64,000 nt of DNA from positions 60,940,501 to 61,004,500 of the forward strand of contig CM075353.1 of assembly GCA_037693485.1 (NCBI GenBank), in the 5' to 3' direction. Positions within the stretch are counted from its first letter, which is position 1; each line of letters starts with the position of its first letter. The stretch comes from Kitagawia praeruptora (Eukaryota > Streptophyta > Magnoliopsida > Apiales > Apiaceae). A program made the translations under genes and the position numbers. The notes under the pieces were generated by a model. That model made no database searches. It was not told the origin of the DNA and saw only the letters and a program-made list of their open reading frames with translations. This document shows, piece by piece, positions 9,061-22,271 of this stretch.

Positions 9061-10318
9061 ATATAAATCTAACCAAAGGAAGTCCCTATGGTTAGATACC
9101 TAATTTTATAAAAAATAACAAAATGTAAATAATAATATAAATTATATATATTGGAATTACGAACCTTTAACCTCATTTTTGGACAATGCCAATTACAGGC
9201 GCAAAACTATAAGGTATCAAAATGGCACCTGGCTGCCTCTTGCCGGCCTGAAATTTAAGCCATCGACCATGGTCCCCCATAAAAATGGTACAAAACTTAA
9301 TTAACTCAAAAAGGTCAAAATAAGTCATCAATCACGACCAATTTAAGACTTAAATGTATTTTGCATCCCCTTGGTTTAACGTTATTGCACTTAAGGTTCA
9401 TTTGTTTTAGTTTATGCATTTTGCATCCCATAATTTTGAGTTTCCTCGCAATTTTCACCCCTTTGCTGATTCTCCGTTTGCGTATCTGCTTCACTGTAGC
9501 AAGTCTTTCAGCCTTCGTCTCTCCTTCGTCGGCCGCCAGCTCTCTTCGTCGCCTCTCTTCTCTCTCTCTCTCAACAGCCCTTTTTCGGCCGCCAACACAC
9601 CACCACAACACTACATCATCATATTCATCTCATCCCCTTCATCTTCCTGTATTCATAAATCTCCTCTGCCCCGCAGGGGTGCTTGCAAAGCTTCGTCGGA
9701 AAAGCTCGAAAGAATTAGGGTTCAGTTTGGGTTTTTTTAATTCGGCATTTGAAATGGAAAAATAAGGGTATACGGTTGTTAAGGATGGAAAACTGAGTCG
9801 ATTGGTGTATAATATGTCACGGGAAAACTGTGGGATGGTCGAGAAGAAGCATCACCGAAAGTTTCTCGGGAATCGCCCAAAAATCGCTAGAGCTCGCATT
9901 TTTCTGGGAAACGAAGAAGACGAAGAATACGCATTTGGCAGATGTGTATCCTGTGATACCGATACGCAATTTCAGGATGCGTATCCTGAGACATTCATTT
10001 GATGCAGGCTTCGTAGTTAACAAAGGACACGCATCTCCCAGATGCGTTTTTGATACATGCATCTCCCAGATGCGTGTCCCATCGGTTTTAAGGCCATGCT
10101 TCACGAATATCAGTATTTTGGGCCAACTTATCTCTAAAATGGATACTTAGGGCCATCACCTTATATAGTAATCGATAGGTAATAGATTTTTATTATAATG
10201 AACTGTACTACATATTTATCAGTTCACATGTTGCAAAAGTAACAAAGCTAAAAGACTCTAAACCTCCACAGGATCTTGGAATTATCATGCCTTCCTAAGC
10301 CTAAGTATTTGATCCCAA
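9061..10318. other. Spacer, no gene recognised
   Basis: AT-rich at first. From 9470 to 9660 it is CT-rich with several short ORFs on both strands (for example 9361-9765 plus and 9315-9611 minus) that look like low-complexity artefacts. From 9940 to 10080 the sequence repeats short palindromic pieces built on GATACGCA and GATGCGT, also seen inside the copia leader at 58510-58605. No start, splice pattern or domain supports a gene. Confidence 0.5.
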
Positions 10319-10468
10319 GTACTCCCTCTGTCCCCGGAATGAGTGACCCGGTCAACATTTCCCAAAGGTTAAGATTTTTTTTTACTTTGTTCGTTGGCAG
10401 CCTTTGATTGGTTCATTTGGCCACTTGCCTAGCAGAAGTAATTCTTTAGGTTCGGTGGTTGTGTATTA
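10319..10468 (+). mobile_element. Stowaway-like MITE, left part
   Basis: It begins TACTCCCTCTGTCCCC, the hallmark terminal sequence of plant Stowaway/Tc1-mariner MITEs including the TA target. The matching right end (GGGACGGAGGAAGTA) is at 23224-23238. The two parts are separated by the sirevirus at 10469-22809, whose TATTA target duplication proves that it inserted into the MITE. Confidence 0.75.
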
Positions 10469-10992
10469 TGTTAGGCCGAATACACAATTATAATTAATAT
10501 TTGTATGAGAGATTAACAAGAACACACGCTTTAACAATTAAAACTGTTTGGAATTAATAATTCCTCTCTCAGTGATGTAAAATATCACGGAGAGCTGCTT
10601 AGGTTACAATGAATGATAATTCATTGTTCGATACCCTTCTAGGGTTAACCTAACTGTATTTATAAAACATACAGCTGCTATACAATCGTAAATTGATACT
10701 CCTATAAATCAGCTATACAATTTATATCAATCACGATTGCTACACGTTTCCTTAGTCAACACAATCTCTTTGACAGCTATCCAATCTTCAAAGATATTGC
10801 TTCCATAATTATCTTTAATTATTCTTTAATCACTGTTGACCTGTAAACGCTTCCTCCAGACAGAGTTTAACAAACTCTGTCGAGCTTCCATTCGTCAGCG
10901 TTTAACTAAACTCTGACTGCTTCTAGCTAAACTCTGATTTATCACTGTAACACTTAAACACTGATTATTATTTACATCAATTATATCTAACA
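10469..10992 (-). repeat. Sirevirus 3' LTR (524 bp)
   Basis: In plus orientation it reads TGTTAGGCCG...TATATCTAACA. Identical length and about 98% identity to the 5' LTR. At 10861-10879 it contains the perfect small hairpin CAGAGTTT-AAC-AAACTCTG. Confidence 0.93.
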
Positions 10993-11004
10993 ATCCCCCA
11001 ACTT
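10993..11004 (-). promoter_or_regulatory. Polypurine tract of the sirevirus
   Basis: On the minus strand the bases directly before the 3' LTR read AGTTGGGGGAT, the primer for plus-strand DNA synthesis. Confidence 0.75.
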
Positions 11005-11149
11005 GTTCATTAGTAAAAATGCACAAGTTAACAATAATTGATGATGTCAAAACCAAAATAGACAAATACAGTGTTTAACAAATAATGAGAGTTTAAACTT
11101 CTACTTAAACAAAATCTACAGAAAGCAAGAAATTCTTACAGAGCACTAT

Positions 11150-14100
11150 TCACTTAATTTCCTCAACATCTGGTGTTGATTTGAGATAGTCAATCAGCAA
11201 TCTTCTCTCTGCATTTTTAAGTTCTCTCTGCATAATCTCCTTGATCTCTTTCAGCTTAGGATTAGTTTCACCAGTTTGATAAATAGCAGATCTCAGAGAA
11301 TAGATTTTGTTTCTTCTCATCTCATTACCTAGTCTGATGAAATATGTTGTCTTCGACTCAGAATTAAAATCAAGCACTGTTATACCCAAGTCTGTCTTCA
11401 GCTTAGCACTGTCTTTCTTCATCTCAACTAGATTACCATGAAAGTCTCTATACTTTGGAACATACTGACTGTTATACTTTATACCTCTAACTGCCAAATT
11501 ATGCAGCATCTTCTTTCTCAGCACATTTGCAGCTTGATGAGTCCTTTGATTCTTCACTCGGAAAATATACAGAACATACTCTAATCCTTCCTATAGCTTT
11601 AAATCAAGATCATCCTCACCAATTTTGTATACAGTCCCATCTGCCATAAAATACAAAAGAAAATCCTTCTCTAAACTCTTCTGATGAATCAACTGCACTG
11701 ACTCCAGTCTATCCAAACTCTCCTGTGTAACACCTAGACCTGGAACAGCCAGTGATGAAGGATCTCTAGGACCAGTATTCATTCTCTTTTCTCTGTGTGA
11801 GCCCAAACCAGCTTTATCTCTTCCTATCTTACCCATTAAAGCTCTGCTCTGTAGAAAATTTCCTCCAGCCTCTCCAACCTCCAGAGTTTGTTCACGAATT
11901 GTTGATTTCCCAAAAATTGCTTGCATTGAAGTAGACAAAGGCTTCTGCATAACTTGTGTAGCAACAGAGGTTGTATTTACTAGCTTTAAGACCTTTTCTT
12001 CCTCAACAGCCTTACCCTTCATCTTCTGTTTAATCTCTGCTTCTGTTGGTTTTCTGGATATTTGCATCCTCTGATCAGTACCAACATTCTCTTTGATAGT
12101 AATGCCTTTAAGAACAGGCCTAGCAGCTTCTACATTCTTCTTGAATTTTCCAGACTTCAAAGCTTTCTGATGCTCTTCTTGTAGATTCTTTTCTTCAGCT
12201 TGAATGTCTGTAATAGTCACTCCTTCTTCATTTTCCCCCAGAAACAATCTAGCAGCCAACTCTTCATCAGTCTGTGAATTAGCAGTTAATAACAAACTCT
12301 GAGTCTTGGAAGTACCTTGAGTATCAGTGTTTACTCCATCAGACTTTGATTTAGAAGTTTTGCCATATTGTAAACTCTTATCAGCAGCTCTTGATTTTAA
12401 ACTCTTCTGACCTTTTGCTCCTCCATCTCCAGCATCATCCTTCTGAGTCAAAGTTTGAGACTGCCTGCATTGAGACTTAGCAAATCTCTCCCCCTTTTTG
12501 ACATCATCAGGAATTAAGATAGATGTAATCAGCTCCAAGGAGGTAGCAATGGAATCAATCTTATCAGACAAAGCAGTCTGATTTTGTTCAACTTGACCTA
12601 GTCTTTGAAAAAGAGTATCTTGAGCTTTAGAGAATTTCTGTAATCTCATGGAAGTGTCTCTTTGTGAAGTCATATCTCTGGCAACAATCTCTGCTCTCAA
12701 ATCAGTAATTACCTTTTGAGACTCATCAAATCTTTCATTCAAATTCTTTACTTGAACAACAGTTGCTTGAAGATTTGAGAGAATAGCAGGATTTGAAATC
12801 TTTTTAGCAGATTGATGCACAAATTCAGCTGCTCTCTTCCTTGGAAAAATACAATCCTCCTTATGCCAATTCGTAGAGAAGTTAGCAAAATACTCTGCTT
12901 CAATTTCATGTGTATTTAAAGGTTGAGAGAAAGGTGTGTGTTTGGCATCAGTTTGTACTGGAATATGCTCAGAAGAGCCAGAGTCTTCACTGCCTTCATC
13001 TTGAAAATCAGCATTTGCATCTGCAACTAGTTCACTCGCAGCAACAGTCTCAGCAACGACCTCTGCAACAACTTCAATATTCTCAGCCACAACCTCTGCA
13101 GTGGAAACATTAACTTGCTTGGCAGGTTGCTCTTCAGACTCAACAGTCTGAGCAATAGACGCTGCAATTGGAACAACTACATCCATAGTATCAGAGATTA
13201 CAACCTTGTTTGACTGCTCAACTTCTTCACCTTTTTCAGAAACCTGGTGAGCATCAGAGAATAGCTCAGTGTGAGAAGCTACTATTTCATCAAGTATTAT
13301 AGTAGGCTGATCAGCTACACCAGTTTCGCCAGAATTAGCAGCAAAAGATGAAGTAGGAACATCAATATGATCAGAGAATGTTTCAAAACCATCTCTGTTG
13401 TCCTCATCCATTTGTACATTTGCAGGTGTTTGCACAGCTTCTTCTGCAGTATTTATCTCAACAGCAGGTATCTCTTTAGGAATTACCTCTGGAGCTTCAA
13501 CATTCACCTCCTCATCAGATTCATCAAGGACCAACTTTCTCCTTTTATATGTAAGCACCTCAGCTGACACTTCTTCTTCAGAAGAATCTTCTTCTATAGA
13601 ATCCTCTACCACAGATGGTGAGGAAGGTCTGTTTGCTCTTACCTTTGGAGCTCTTTTAGTCTTTTTGATGGCAATATGCTTAGTTCTTCATCTCTTCTTA
13701 GGTTTAGCCTGAGTTGGTGGTGATTGCTGTTCAGGTTGAGGTTGTGGTTGTGGTTGAGTGGTTTCTGGTTTGTCAGTGATTGTAGGTTTGTGGTTGGTGG
13801 TTCAGTGTGTGCGGTTGGTGGTTCAGTATTTGATTCATGATTATCAGGTTGAGTGGGTTGAGATTCAGTGTTTGGTGATTGTGGAGGTTCTTGGGGTTGA
13901 TGTAGGAAGTTCTGAAGAGCAAGAGGCAAGACTAACTCAGGCACAGCCTTGGTTGCATCCTTGTTAGTCAAATCAGAGAATATTCTTTTGTTGACTTTAA
14001 ATGGCTGAATCACATCATCCTCAGCCAAGGTTGTAAAAATCGGAACTCGGTCCGACTCGAATTTGTTCCAGAAAAAAGAGTACTCGGAAACTCGGAGAGG

Positions 14101-15133
14101 GATTCCGAGTACTCGGAGAACAAATCGGATATTTTTTTAATTTTTTTTCTCATATATTAAATTTATTCATTCATATTTTAATGTACATATGTTAAAATTT
14201 AGAATTTAACGATAATATATATTTTATATATATACTAATAATAATTATTTAATAATATTAAAACCAATAGATAAACATCAAAAATACGAGTAAGTGTAAT
14301 TCGATTTGACTCCGAAACTCGGAACTCGGATCAGACAAGGGGTTAAAAACGAGTACTCGGAATGAGTACTCGGCTGATTCGGTGATTTTTAGAACCCTAT
14401 TCTCAGCAATTGCAATATTAGGCACACAAGCAGTAAATAACAATTGACAGAATCTAGCAAAATAAACAGTAGTAGACTCTGACAATCTATCACCTAAGTT
14501 CATTAAGATAAGTCTGCCAAAATCGAAATTACTTCCATAGAGAAGAGAATACCCGATTTGTAGACTATCAGTAGGAATTGCATCCCAGTTGGTGACTTTC
14601 TTGCCAAAGGCCCTTGTTATACAGTCAAAGAAGAAACTCCATTCCTTTCTCAGCTGTGGCCTTTTCACTGATCCAAGCTTGGCTAAAGAACCTGAGTATC
14701 CAATTTGCTGCAACATCTCTCTTAGATGTTTCTCACCAACAACACTGTAAGAGGAGTGTTCATCAAAACCCAAAGTTTCTCTGACTATAGTTGGAGTAAT
14801 CACATACTCTGTCTCCTCAAAGGTAAAAACAATAGATGGAGTCCCATTCTCTCCTCCATCGTCATAAGCAGAGTTCTGCCAGAAGGTAGCAATTTGCGAG
14901 GCAGATAGTGTTGGTGGTTCAACCAGAGCTTGACCAATCTCCGAATCCCTCAAAAAGTTCTGAATCAGATGAAACGCCTCTGGAACGTTTGCATTATTCA
15001 AAGGGGCTGCATAGTTATTAGAAACAAACAATAGCCCAAGAGCAGTAAAAGGTTTTGTGGACATTAGAAACGATTTGAGAAGAAAATATGAAAGAAAATG
15101 ATGTGAGTGAAAGGTGTTTGTGAAAATGCTCAA
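11150..15133 (-). pseudogene. Sirevirus post-pol (env-like) ORF, interrupted
   Basis: This long coding region lies downstream of pol, as in sireviruses. From ATG at 15133 the first segment (to about 14402) encodes a globular domain of the 'putative plant transposon protein' type. A MITE interrupts it at about 14031-14402. The frame resumes at about 14030, becomes Pro/Gln/Asn-rich, then is broken by a frameshift near 13760-13790 and a TGA near 13689-13691. The third part (13612-11591) is acidic, Ser/Glu-rich and probably coiled-coil around 12500-12760. A TAG at 11591-11593 separates the last 146 codons, which end at 11150 in the same frame. No signal peptide or clear membrane segment is visible, so 'env-like' describes position and not function. 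Confidence 0.7.
14031..14402. mobile_element. hAT-like MITE inside the post-pol ORF
   Basis: A ~365-bp AT-rich insertion has imperfect terminal inverted repeats (AGGTTGTAAAAATCGG at the left; AGGGTTCTAAAAATC read inward from the right). Both arms are rich in ACTCGG and GAGTACTCGG motifs. On the minus strand the 8-bp flanks are TTGCTGAG and TGGCTGAG (one mismatch), fitting a hAT target duplication. The ORF reads continuously on either side if the insertion and one duplication are ignored. I cannot name the family. Confidence 0.75.
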
Positions 15134-16634
15134 GTGAAAAATACGAAGTAACTGAGTGGTTGTGTAAAAAGTAATTGTGAGTGGGTGAGTGAATATGAAG
15201 AGTTTAAGTGAAATGATTAGATATGTAAAGAAAAATTAAACCCAATCGTTTTAACATTAATACATGCAACCAGTTACCATGTGTGAGTGGGACACGATTC
15301 TTGATAAATGTGTGAGTGGGACACGTGGCACATAATTAGCGGAACAACTTTGTATTGCTCAGTAATTATAGCAATAATTACTGCTACTCTCTCACTTATT
15401 ACAAATCACTTTAACACTCTAATACTGATCAACAGTTGGCAGTTTACGCTTTTTACCCCAAGTGTAGAAATTGTCTAAAATAAAATATACCTTAGAGTAT
15501 TAGACAATATCCATCAGCGTTTGTCAATTCTCCAACTTCATTACTGTAACCCTTTCGAAAAACTGCACAGGTGTGAATAAATGTGTGTGTATAGCAGAGT
15601 TTACTAATCCAATTTTTAGAGCATCTAATATTTCATAATAACCATAAAATAAATCAGTAAACACTGGATGCACAAACTCTCATAGTAAACACTGAATGTA
15701 TGATGAATGCTAAACTCTGTAGAAAATTTATATACAGAAACTCTGAACTTACTTATACCCCCTGCTAAATACAGAAAAAAATACAAAAAGAATAAAATAC
15801 ATAATTTTTTTTAACAGAAGTTGTAACTAGTCACCAAAAATCCTATAATTTTAGCCCTTATCATTTTGATAAGTTCCTAGGTCTTCCTAATCTCTGACCA
15901 GTCACCAAAAATCCTAGAATTTTAGCCCTTATCTTTTGATAAGTTCATGGGTCATCCTAGTCTTTGACTAGTCACCAAAAATTAGAGAATTTTAGCCTTT
16001 ATCTTGTGATAAGTTCCTGGTTCTTCCTGATCTTTGATTAGTCACCAAAAATTAGAGAATCTTAGCCCTTACTATTACCAGCAAGTTCCTGGTTCTTCCT
16101 AGATACAACATAATCAGAAAGAAATTCTAGCATCCTATATACAATTCCTTTGGGGGTTTTCTAACTACAGCAACTAACAAAACAGAGTTTAACTAACAGA
16201 GTTTAGAAGCCATCAACATCAGAAGTTATTCATGAGAGGCAATGCACACAGTATTTACAGAATCAGAGTTTAGGATAGATAAACTAAGAGATGCTATAAA
16301 TATGAAACAGTATCATGCTTGTGTTAATTTTCTGCACAATCTAAGATTAGGTCACAAATAACTTAGAAAGATTCATGATTAATAACTGAGAATCATGCTT
16401 CATACAGTTTTCTTCATCGGTGTTCATATCAGACAATAACTTTGTCAGAGTTTATTAGTGTTTATCCAACATGTTAACAGTGTTTGACCGACAGAACATG
16501 CTAATAGAGTTTAACTGTATACGAACAGAGTTTGCATAACAGAGTTTAAAAACAGAGTTCACATAGCAGTTAACACATCACAGAAACATAAGTAATGCAT
16601 TACATAAGTAAAATTTTGAGTCTAACCAATATAT
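15134..16634. other. Sirevirus spacer between pol and post-pol ORF
   Basis: There is no ORF. It contains a four-unit tandem repeat (15830-16110) and many copies of CAGAGTTTA or close variants, for example around 16190-16205, 16265, 16445 and 16505-16560. This may hold the leader or promoter of the post-pol ORF, but nothing specific is visible. Confidence 0.6.
15830..16110. repeat. Four-unit ~70-bp tandem repeat in the sirevirus
   Basis: Units start GTCACCAAAAAT at 15830, 15901, 15971 and 16041, each followed by AATTTTAGCC-type and GATAAGTTC-type blocks. They have diverged by a few bases per unit. Confidence 0.85.
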
Positions 16635-19600
16635 CTAGTCAAAACCAGAGACCATTCCAAGTTCGTTTACCAGCCTTGTAAATATAGCTTCACTCAATGG
16701 ATTGGTGAAGAAATCTACAAGCTGTTGTTCTGTAGACACAAAATGAAGCTCAATGTTTCCTTCCTCTACATGTTCTCTGATAAAGTGATACCTTATGCTG
16801 ATGTGCTTAGTCATTGAATGTTGTACTGGATTATCTGTCATAGCAATAGAACTTTGATTATCACAGTAAATAGGAATTTTACTGTACCTCAATCCATAAT
16901 CCAACAATTGATTCTTCATCCATAGAATCTGTGCACAATAGCTACCAGCTGCAATATACTCTACCTCAGCTGTAGATGTAGAAATTGATTTCTGTTTCTT
17001 GCTGTACCAAGAAACAAGTCTATCACCTAGAAATTGACAACTTCCACTGGTGCTTTCTGTCTATCTTACAGCCTGCAAAGTCTACATCAGAGTAACCAAG
17101 TAGCTTGAAATCTGATTCTCTGGGATACCACAGACCTAAAGTAATGGTGCCTTTGAGATATTTAAAAATTCTTTTCACAGCTGTGAGATGTGGTTCTCTG
17201 GGGTCTACCTGAAATCTTGCACAGAGACAAGTTGCATACATGATATCAGGCCTACTTGCTGTCAGATAAAGAAGAGACCCTATCATTCCTCTGTAGCTTG
17301 TCATATCTACTGAAGCCCCTGTATCTTTGTCCAACTTTGTAGCTGTTGCCATGGGAGTTGATGTAGATGAGCAGTCAAGCATACCAAATTTCTTGAGAAG
17401 ATTTCTGGTATATTTTGCTTGATTTATGAAAATCCCATCATCTGTTTGCTTCACCTGTAGGCCTAGAAAATAACTAAGCTCTCCCATCATACTCATTTGA
17501 TACCTGGACTGCATTAGCTTGGCAAACTTTGTATAGAGTTTATCATTAGTAGACCCAAAAATTATGTCATCAACATATATTTGAACCAAAAGCAAGTTAC
17601 TACTAGATTTAAAGTAGAACAGGATTTTATCAATTGTACCTCTGTGAAACCCACTTTCTAGAAGAAATTGAGCCAGAGTTTCATACCATGCTCTTGGTGC
17701 CTGCTTAAGTCCATAGAGTGCCTTATCAAGCCTGTAAACATAATCTGGATATTTGGGGTCCACAAATCCTGGTGGTTGTTCAACAAACACTTCTTCTTCT
17801 AGTTTCCCATTCAGAAAGGCACTTTTCACATCCATCTAAAATACCTTGAATTTCTTATGAGAGGCATATGCTAGAAACATCCTTATTGCCTCCAGCCTTG
17901 CAACTGGAGCAAAAGTTTCATCATAGTCTATTCCTTCCTGCTGTGAATAGCCTTTTGCCACAAGTCTGGCCTTGTTTCTTGTAACAACCCCCTCACTGTC
18001 AGTTTTATTCCTGAAAACTCATTTAGTACCAACAATAGATCTATTCTTTGGTCTTGGTACAAGGGTCCAAACTTCATTTCTCTGAAATTCATTCAACTCC
18101 TCCTGCATTGCTGTTATCCAGTCAGCATCTTGAAGAGCTTCTTCTACTTTCTTTGGTTCAGATTGTGACAAAAAGGCATGAAACAGACATTCATTTGTTG
18201 TTGCACTCCTTGTCCTAACTCTTGCATCTGGATCACCAATGATCAAATCAGGTGTGTGAGATTTTGTCCATTTCCTAGCTGAAGGCAAATGACTTTTCTC
18301 AGTATTTGATCCTCCCCCTCGATCCATGTTCTCTTGATTTTCTTGTTGACTTTCTTCATTTTCTGAGGCTCCCCCTGAACTTGACTGCTCAGAGTTTGAA
18401 CTTTCAGATTTTGAACTTTCAGAGTTTGAGTCATCAGAGTTTGATTCAGATTTTTCAGCTGACTCATTTTCAGAATTTGAGCCATCACTTTGAAGTGATT
18501 CTTCATGCTCCCCCTCAACTGGTTCTTCCCTTGTTTGTGGCTGAGAAGTTTCATCAGTGTTTACCAGTAGAGGTTCAGAGTTTAACTCAACAAAGTTTGT
18601 CAGTTCAGCTTCATCAGAGTTTAAATCTTCATTTTCAAAGTGCAGTTGATCATGTTCATCTACATCTTCAAGTCCAGTTATTTTCTTGTCATCAAATGAC
18701 ACATGAATTGACTCTATGATCACCTTGGTTCTCAGATTATAAACTCTGAATGCCTTTGTTGATAGTGGATAGCCAACAAAAATTCCTTCATCAGCTTTTA
18801 ACTCAAATTTTGTCAATTGTTCAGGATGAGTTTTCAGCAAAAAGCACTTGCACCCAAAAATATGAAAATATTTCAGGTTTGGCTTCTTTTCCCTCACCAT
18901 CTCATATGGTGTTTTTCCATGCTTGTTAATCAGAGTGGCATTCTGAGTAAAACAGGCAGTTTGAACAGCTTCTGCCCAGAAATAGGTTGGCAATTTTGCT
19001 TCATCAAGCATAGTTCTGGCAGCTTCTATCAAGGTTCTGTTCTTTCTTTCAACTACACCATTTTGTTGTGGTGTACCAGTTGTAGATAACTCTTGCTTCA
19101 GTCCTCGGTTCTTGCAGAATTCTTCCATTGTTGCATTTCTGAACTCAGTTCCATTATCACTCCTAATTATCTTGACTTTGTGTTTTGATCCTTTGTCCAG
19201 CAGCTTCACATTCTCCATCAGAGTTAATGCAGTTTCATCCTTCTTTGCTAGAAAATACACCCAAGTATATCTGGTGTGTTCATCAACAATGACTAAAGCA
19301 TATTTCTTTCTTCCAATAGACATCACATTTACTGGTCCAAAAAGATTAACATGTAGAAGATGATAAGGATCAACAATTGAAGATTCAGACTTGCTCTTGA
19401 AAGATGACTTCCTTTGTTTGGCCTTTTGACAGGAATCACACAGACCATTAACATTTAATAAAGATTTTGGGAGTCCTCTAACAAGATCCTTTCTAATCAG
19501 CTCATTGATGTTGTTCAGATTCAAATGAGAGAGTTTCTTATGCCACTTCCTACTCTCTTCACTGGACATTCTTGTTAGGCACACTGCTTTGCCATCAGAG

Positions 19601-19962
19601 TTTGTTGACAACCTTATTTCATAAATATTATTGTGCCTGTGTCCAACTAGAACAACTTTCCCTGTAGATTTACTGATGATTTCACAATATTCAGGCTGAA
19701 AATCTACATGATATCCTCTGTCACAGATTTGACTCACAGATAGCAGATCATGCTTGAGTCCTGGAACCAGAGCTACATTTGTGATGATGACACTTCCAAG
19801 ATTGATATTGCCATATCCCAGAGTATGTCCTATGTTGCCATCTCCATAGGAAACTTTTGGGCCAGCCTTCTCCACATACTCTGATAGCAGGGCTTTATTT
19901 CTAGTCATGTGTCTTGAACATCCACTGTCCACGACTAGGGTACTCTCCCTGATGCCCTGCAA
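16635..19962 (-). pseudogene. Sirevirus pol: protease, integrase, RT, RNase H (inactivated)
   Basis: Segment 19962-18019 has the protease active site VVDSGCSRHMT, the integrase zinc finger (H..H...C..C, HKKLSHL to LCDSCQKAK), IIRSDNGTEF and GTPQQNGVVERKNRT. A long Ser/Glu-rich linker precedes the RT. RT (about 18016-17023) keeps the YVDDI box; RNase H follows to 16635. Breaks seen: TGA at 18017-18019, TAG at 17836-17838, and a frameshift near 17058 inside RNase H. The first catalytic position of the integrase core reads Asn (HVNLFGPV) where copia integrases normally have Asp, so integrase would be dead even without the stops. The first codon given is a TTG with an in-frame stop before it; the gag-pol junction itself is frameshifted between 19963 and 20000. 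Confidence 0.9.
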
Positions 19963-22224
19963 TCACAAACATTTACTGAAGGTTAGATTTAAGGATCCAG
20001 ACTTGCTTGGATCCTTTGGCTTTCTTAACTTTGTTAGCTTTAGCAACGGAATTTACATTATCAGAGTTTAAGCTAACATTTTCAGAGTTTACACTTGTAG
20101 AATTAACCTTAACCCATTTCAAATTGGGCTTGGGTTCATAGTAATTATGATAAATAGCATGATAGTCCCTGCAAGTATAAATAGAATGCCAAGTACTTCC
20201 ACAATGTTTGCATAAAGTCTATGGTCTAGCTCTAACATTATTTTTCTTTACTTCAGACTTGGAAGATAAAGAATTAATGTTTTTATTCTTCCTGCAAAAA
20301 CTAGCAAGATGGTTAGTGCTACCACGGTTATGACATGTCTTTCTTGGAGCAAGAGTAGCAAGCATTGGATAATTACCTTGAGTAATGCCTACTTTTCCAT
20401 TTCTATTCTTCCTAGACACTTTCTGTTTCTTAACAGATTTTAACTCCTTAAGCTTATGCTTGAGTTGTTTATCTGTCATTAAACCAATATTAACCTGTTT
20501 AACACTAGTTTTTACTTGTTCTTTCTTAACAGCTCCTTTTTCAGCTTCAGACTTAGATTCATTTACTCCATGAACAAATTTTGTAGTAGGAAGATGTGTT
20601 CTAATTTTGACTTGATTTTGAAACCTAAGTTCATCTCCCTCACAATAACCTAATCCAACTGTGTCTGACTGAAAAACCTTATTAGTGTCTTTTCTAGAAT
20701 GAGTCCAAGTTTTAATTATATAATTTGCCTTCTCCAATTCAGATTCTAGTTGTTTATACCTGTATAGCAACTCCTGTTCTAGATAAACAGCATCATCTCT
20801 TTCTTTCTGAACCTGTTGCATGTTTTCTAGTTTTTCTTCAACAATTTTATTTCTCTCTTTAAGTTCAGAATTCTCATATTTAATTCTCTCATTCTCTAAA
20901 GTCTGATCCCTATAACTGATATGCAATGCCTTAAGATAAATTCTCAATTCAGATATATTATCAGTATTATAAGCATAAGTAGTTAAGGGTACCTTGTTTT
21001 CAGACTCTTCTGATTCATTTTCAATAGAAGCCATGAGAGCATAGTTGACATCCTCATCTGAGTCTGAAGTGTCTGCCCAATCTCTACCTTTGGTGATGAG
21101 TGCTTTTTCAGTTTTACCCTTCTTGCACTCAGGAGCATAGTGACCCATCCCCTTACACTTGTAGCATTGAATCTCAGACTTATCTTTCTTCCCAGACTTG
21201 GTATCTTTTCTCTCAGACTTTCTGAAACTCTTCCTGTCTGAATTTGAATCTCTAGAGAACCTGTTTCCCTTTTTAAAGTTCTTGAAACCCATCTTCTTGA
21301 AAGTCTTCACCATCAAGACAGCCATTTTTCTCATCTCTTCATCATCCTCAGAATCAGATGATTCATCAGTGTTTGAGTCAACATCAGAATTTGATGACTC
21401 ACTTTCAGAATATATAGCTAAAGCTTTTCCCTTAGCTTTCTTCCTTGATGCTTCATTCTTCAAAGGTTTCTCTTCAACCTTAAGAGCAACAGACTTTGCC
21501 TTCTTGCTTGATTTTCTGTTTCTCTGTTCCATTTCCAGTTCATGAGTTTTGAGCAACCCATAGATTTCATCAATCTCAGTATCAGCAAGATCATAATTGT
21601 CTCTAATAGTGGTTGTTTTCACATCCCACTTTTTAGGTAGAGCAAAAAGAAATTTGAGATTTGAGTCTTCTAGATCATACTCTTTATTTACCAATGACAA
21701 ATCATTGAGCAGCTTACAGAACCTGTCAAATGTTTCTGTCATGGTTTCTTCAGACTTTGCCTCAAAGTGCTCATACTCCTGTGTGAGTACGTTCCTTCTA
21801 TTCTTCTTGATAGCAGCAGTTCCTTGACATCTAACTTCAAGGGCATCCCAGATTTCTTTTGCAGTTGTGCAATTAATCACTTTGTTAGACATAACATTAT
21901 CTAAAGCACTATGAAGTAGATGTCTAACCTTTGCATCCTTAGCAATAGATGAAATATCCTCAGGAGTCAGATCTTTCTTTTCCTTTGGAACTGTTTTAGC
22001 TTCTTGACCAGCAGTAGCAGCAGATAGCTTGTAGGCTTATGAGGACCTTCATAAATTCTGTCAAGATATTCTGGATCTGTAGCCTCCAGAAACATATTCA
22101 TCTTCACCTTCCAGATAGCATAATCTGTTGGCCTCAGAATAGGAACCCTAATAGTCTCATAACGACTTACAGTAGTAGGAGCCTTCTCAGAACCTAAACC
22201 TGTTGGAGGAGGTATCTCTGCCAT
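19963..22224 (-). pseudogene. Sirevirus gag (frameshifted)
   Basis: ATG at 22224 opens the gag N-terminus (MAEIPPPTG...). A frameshift near 22030 ends this frame at 21967, but coding continues in the next frame through the UBN2-type capsid region (EIWDALEVRCQGT at 21850) and a basic region. The CCHC zinc knuckle CYKCKGMGHYAPEC is near 21140-21160. A long coiled-coil (about 20990-20700) follows, as in sirevirus gag. A TAG lies at 20219-20221; the frame then continues with a second knuckle-like CKHCGSTWHSIYTC until a stop near 19980. Gag would form the cytoplasmic particle that packages element RNA. Confidence 0.85.
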
Positions 22225-22271
22225 TGATTATAGTTGTGTGTGGATCTTTAACTGTATAGAGTAACAGATCT

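Noticed and set aside
9315..9765. ORFs on both strands (98 and 134 codons) as a possible gene
   Set aside because: CT-rich low-complexity DNA is open in several frames; no domain, splice pattern or homolog is recognisable.
15830..16110. Regularly spaced repeats resembling a CRISPR array
   Set aside because: The whole ~70-bp unit is repeated, with no unique spacers, and it lies inside a plant retrotransposon.
19964..19983. GTAAATGT...GATTGCAG between gag and pol as an intron
   Set aside because: At about 20 nt it is far too short for a plant intron; a frameshift and stop explain the junction better.
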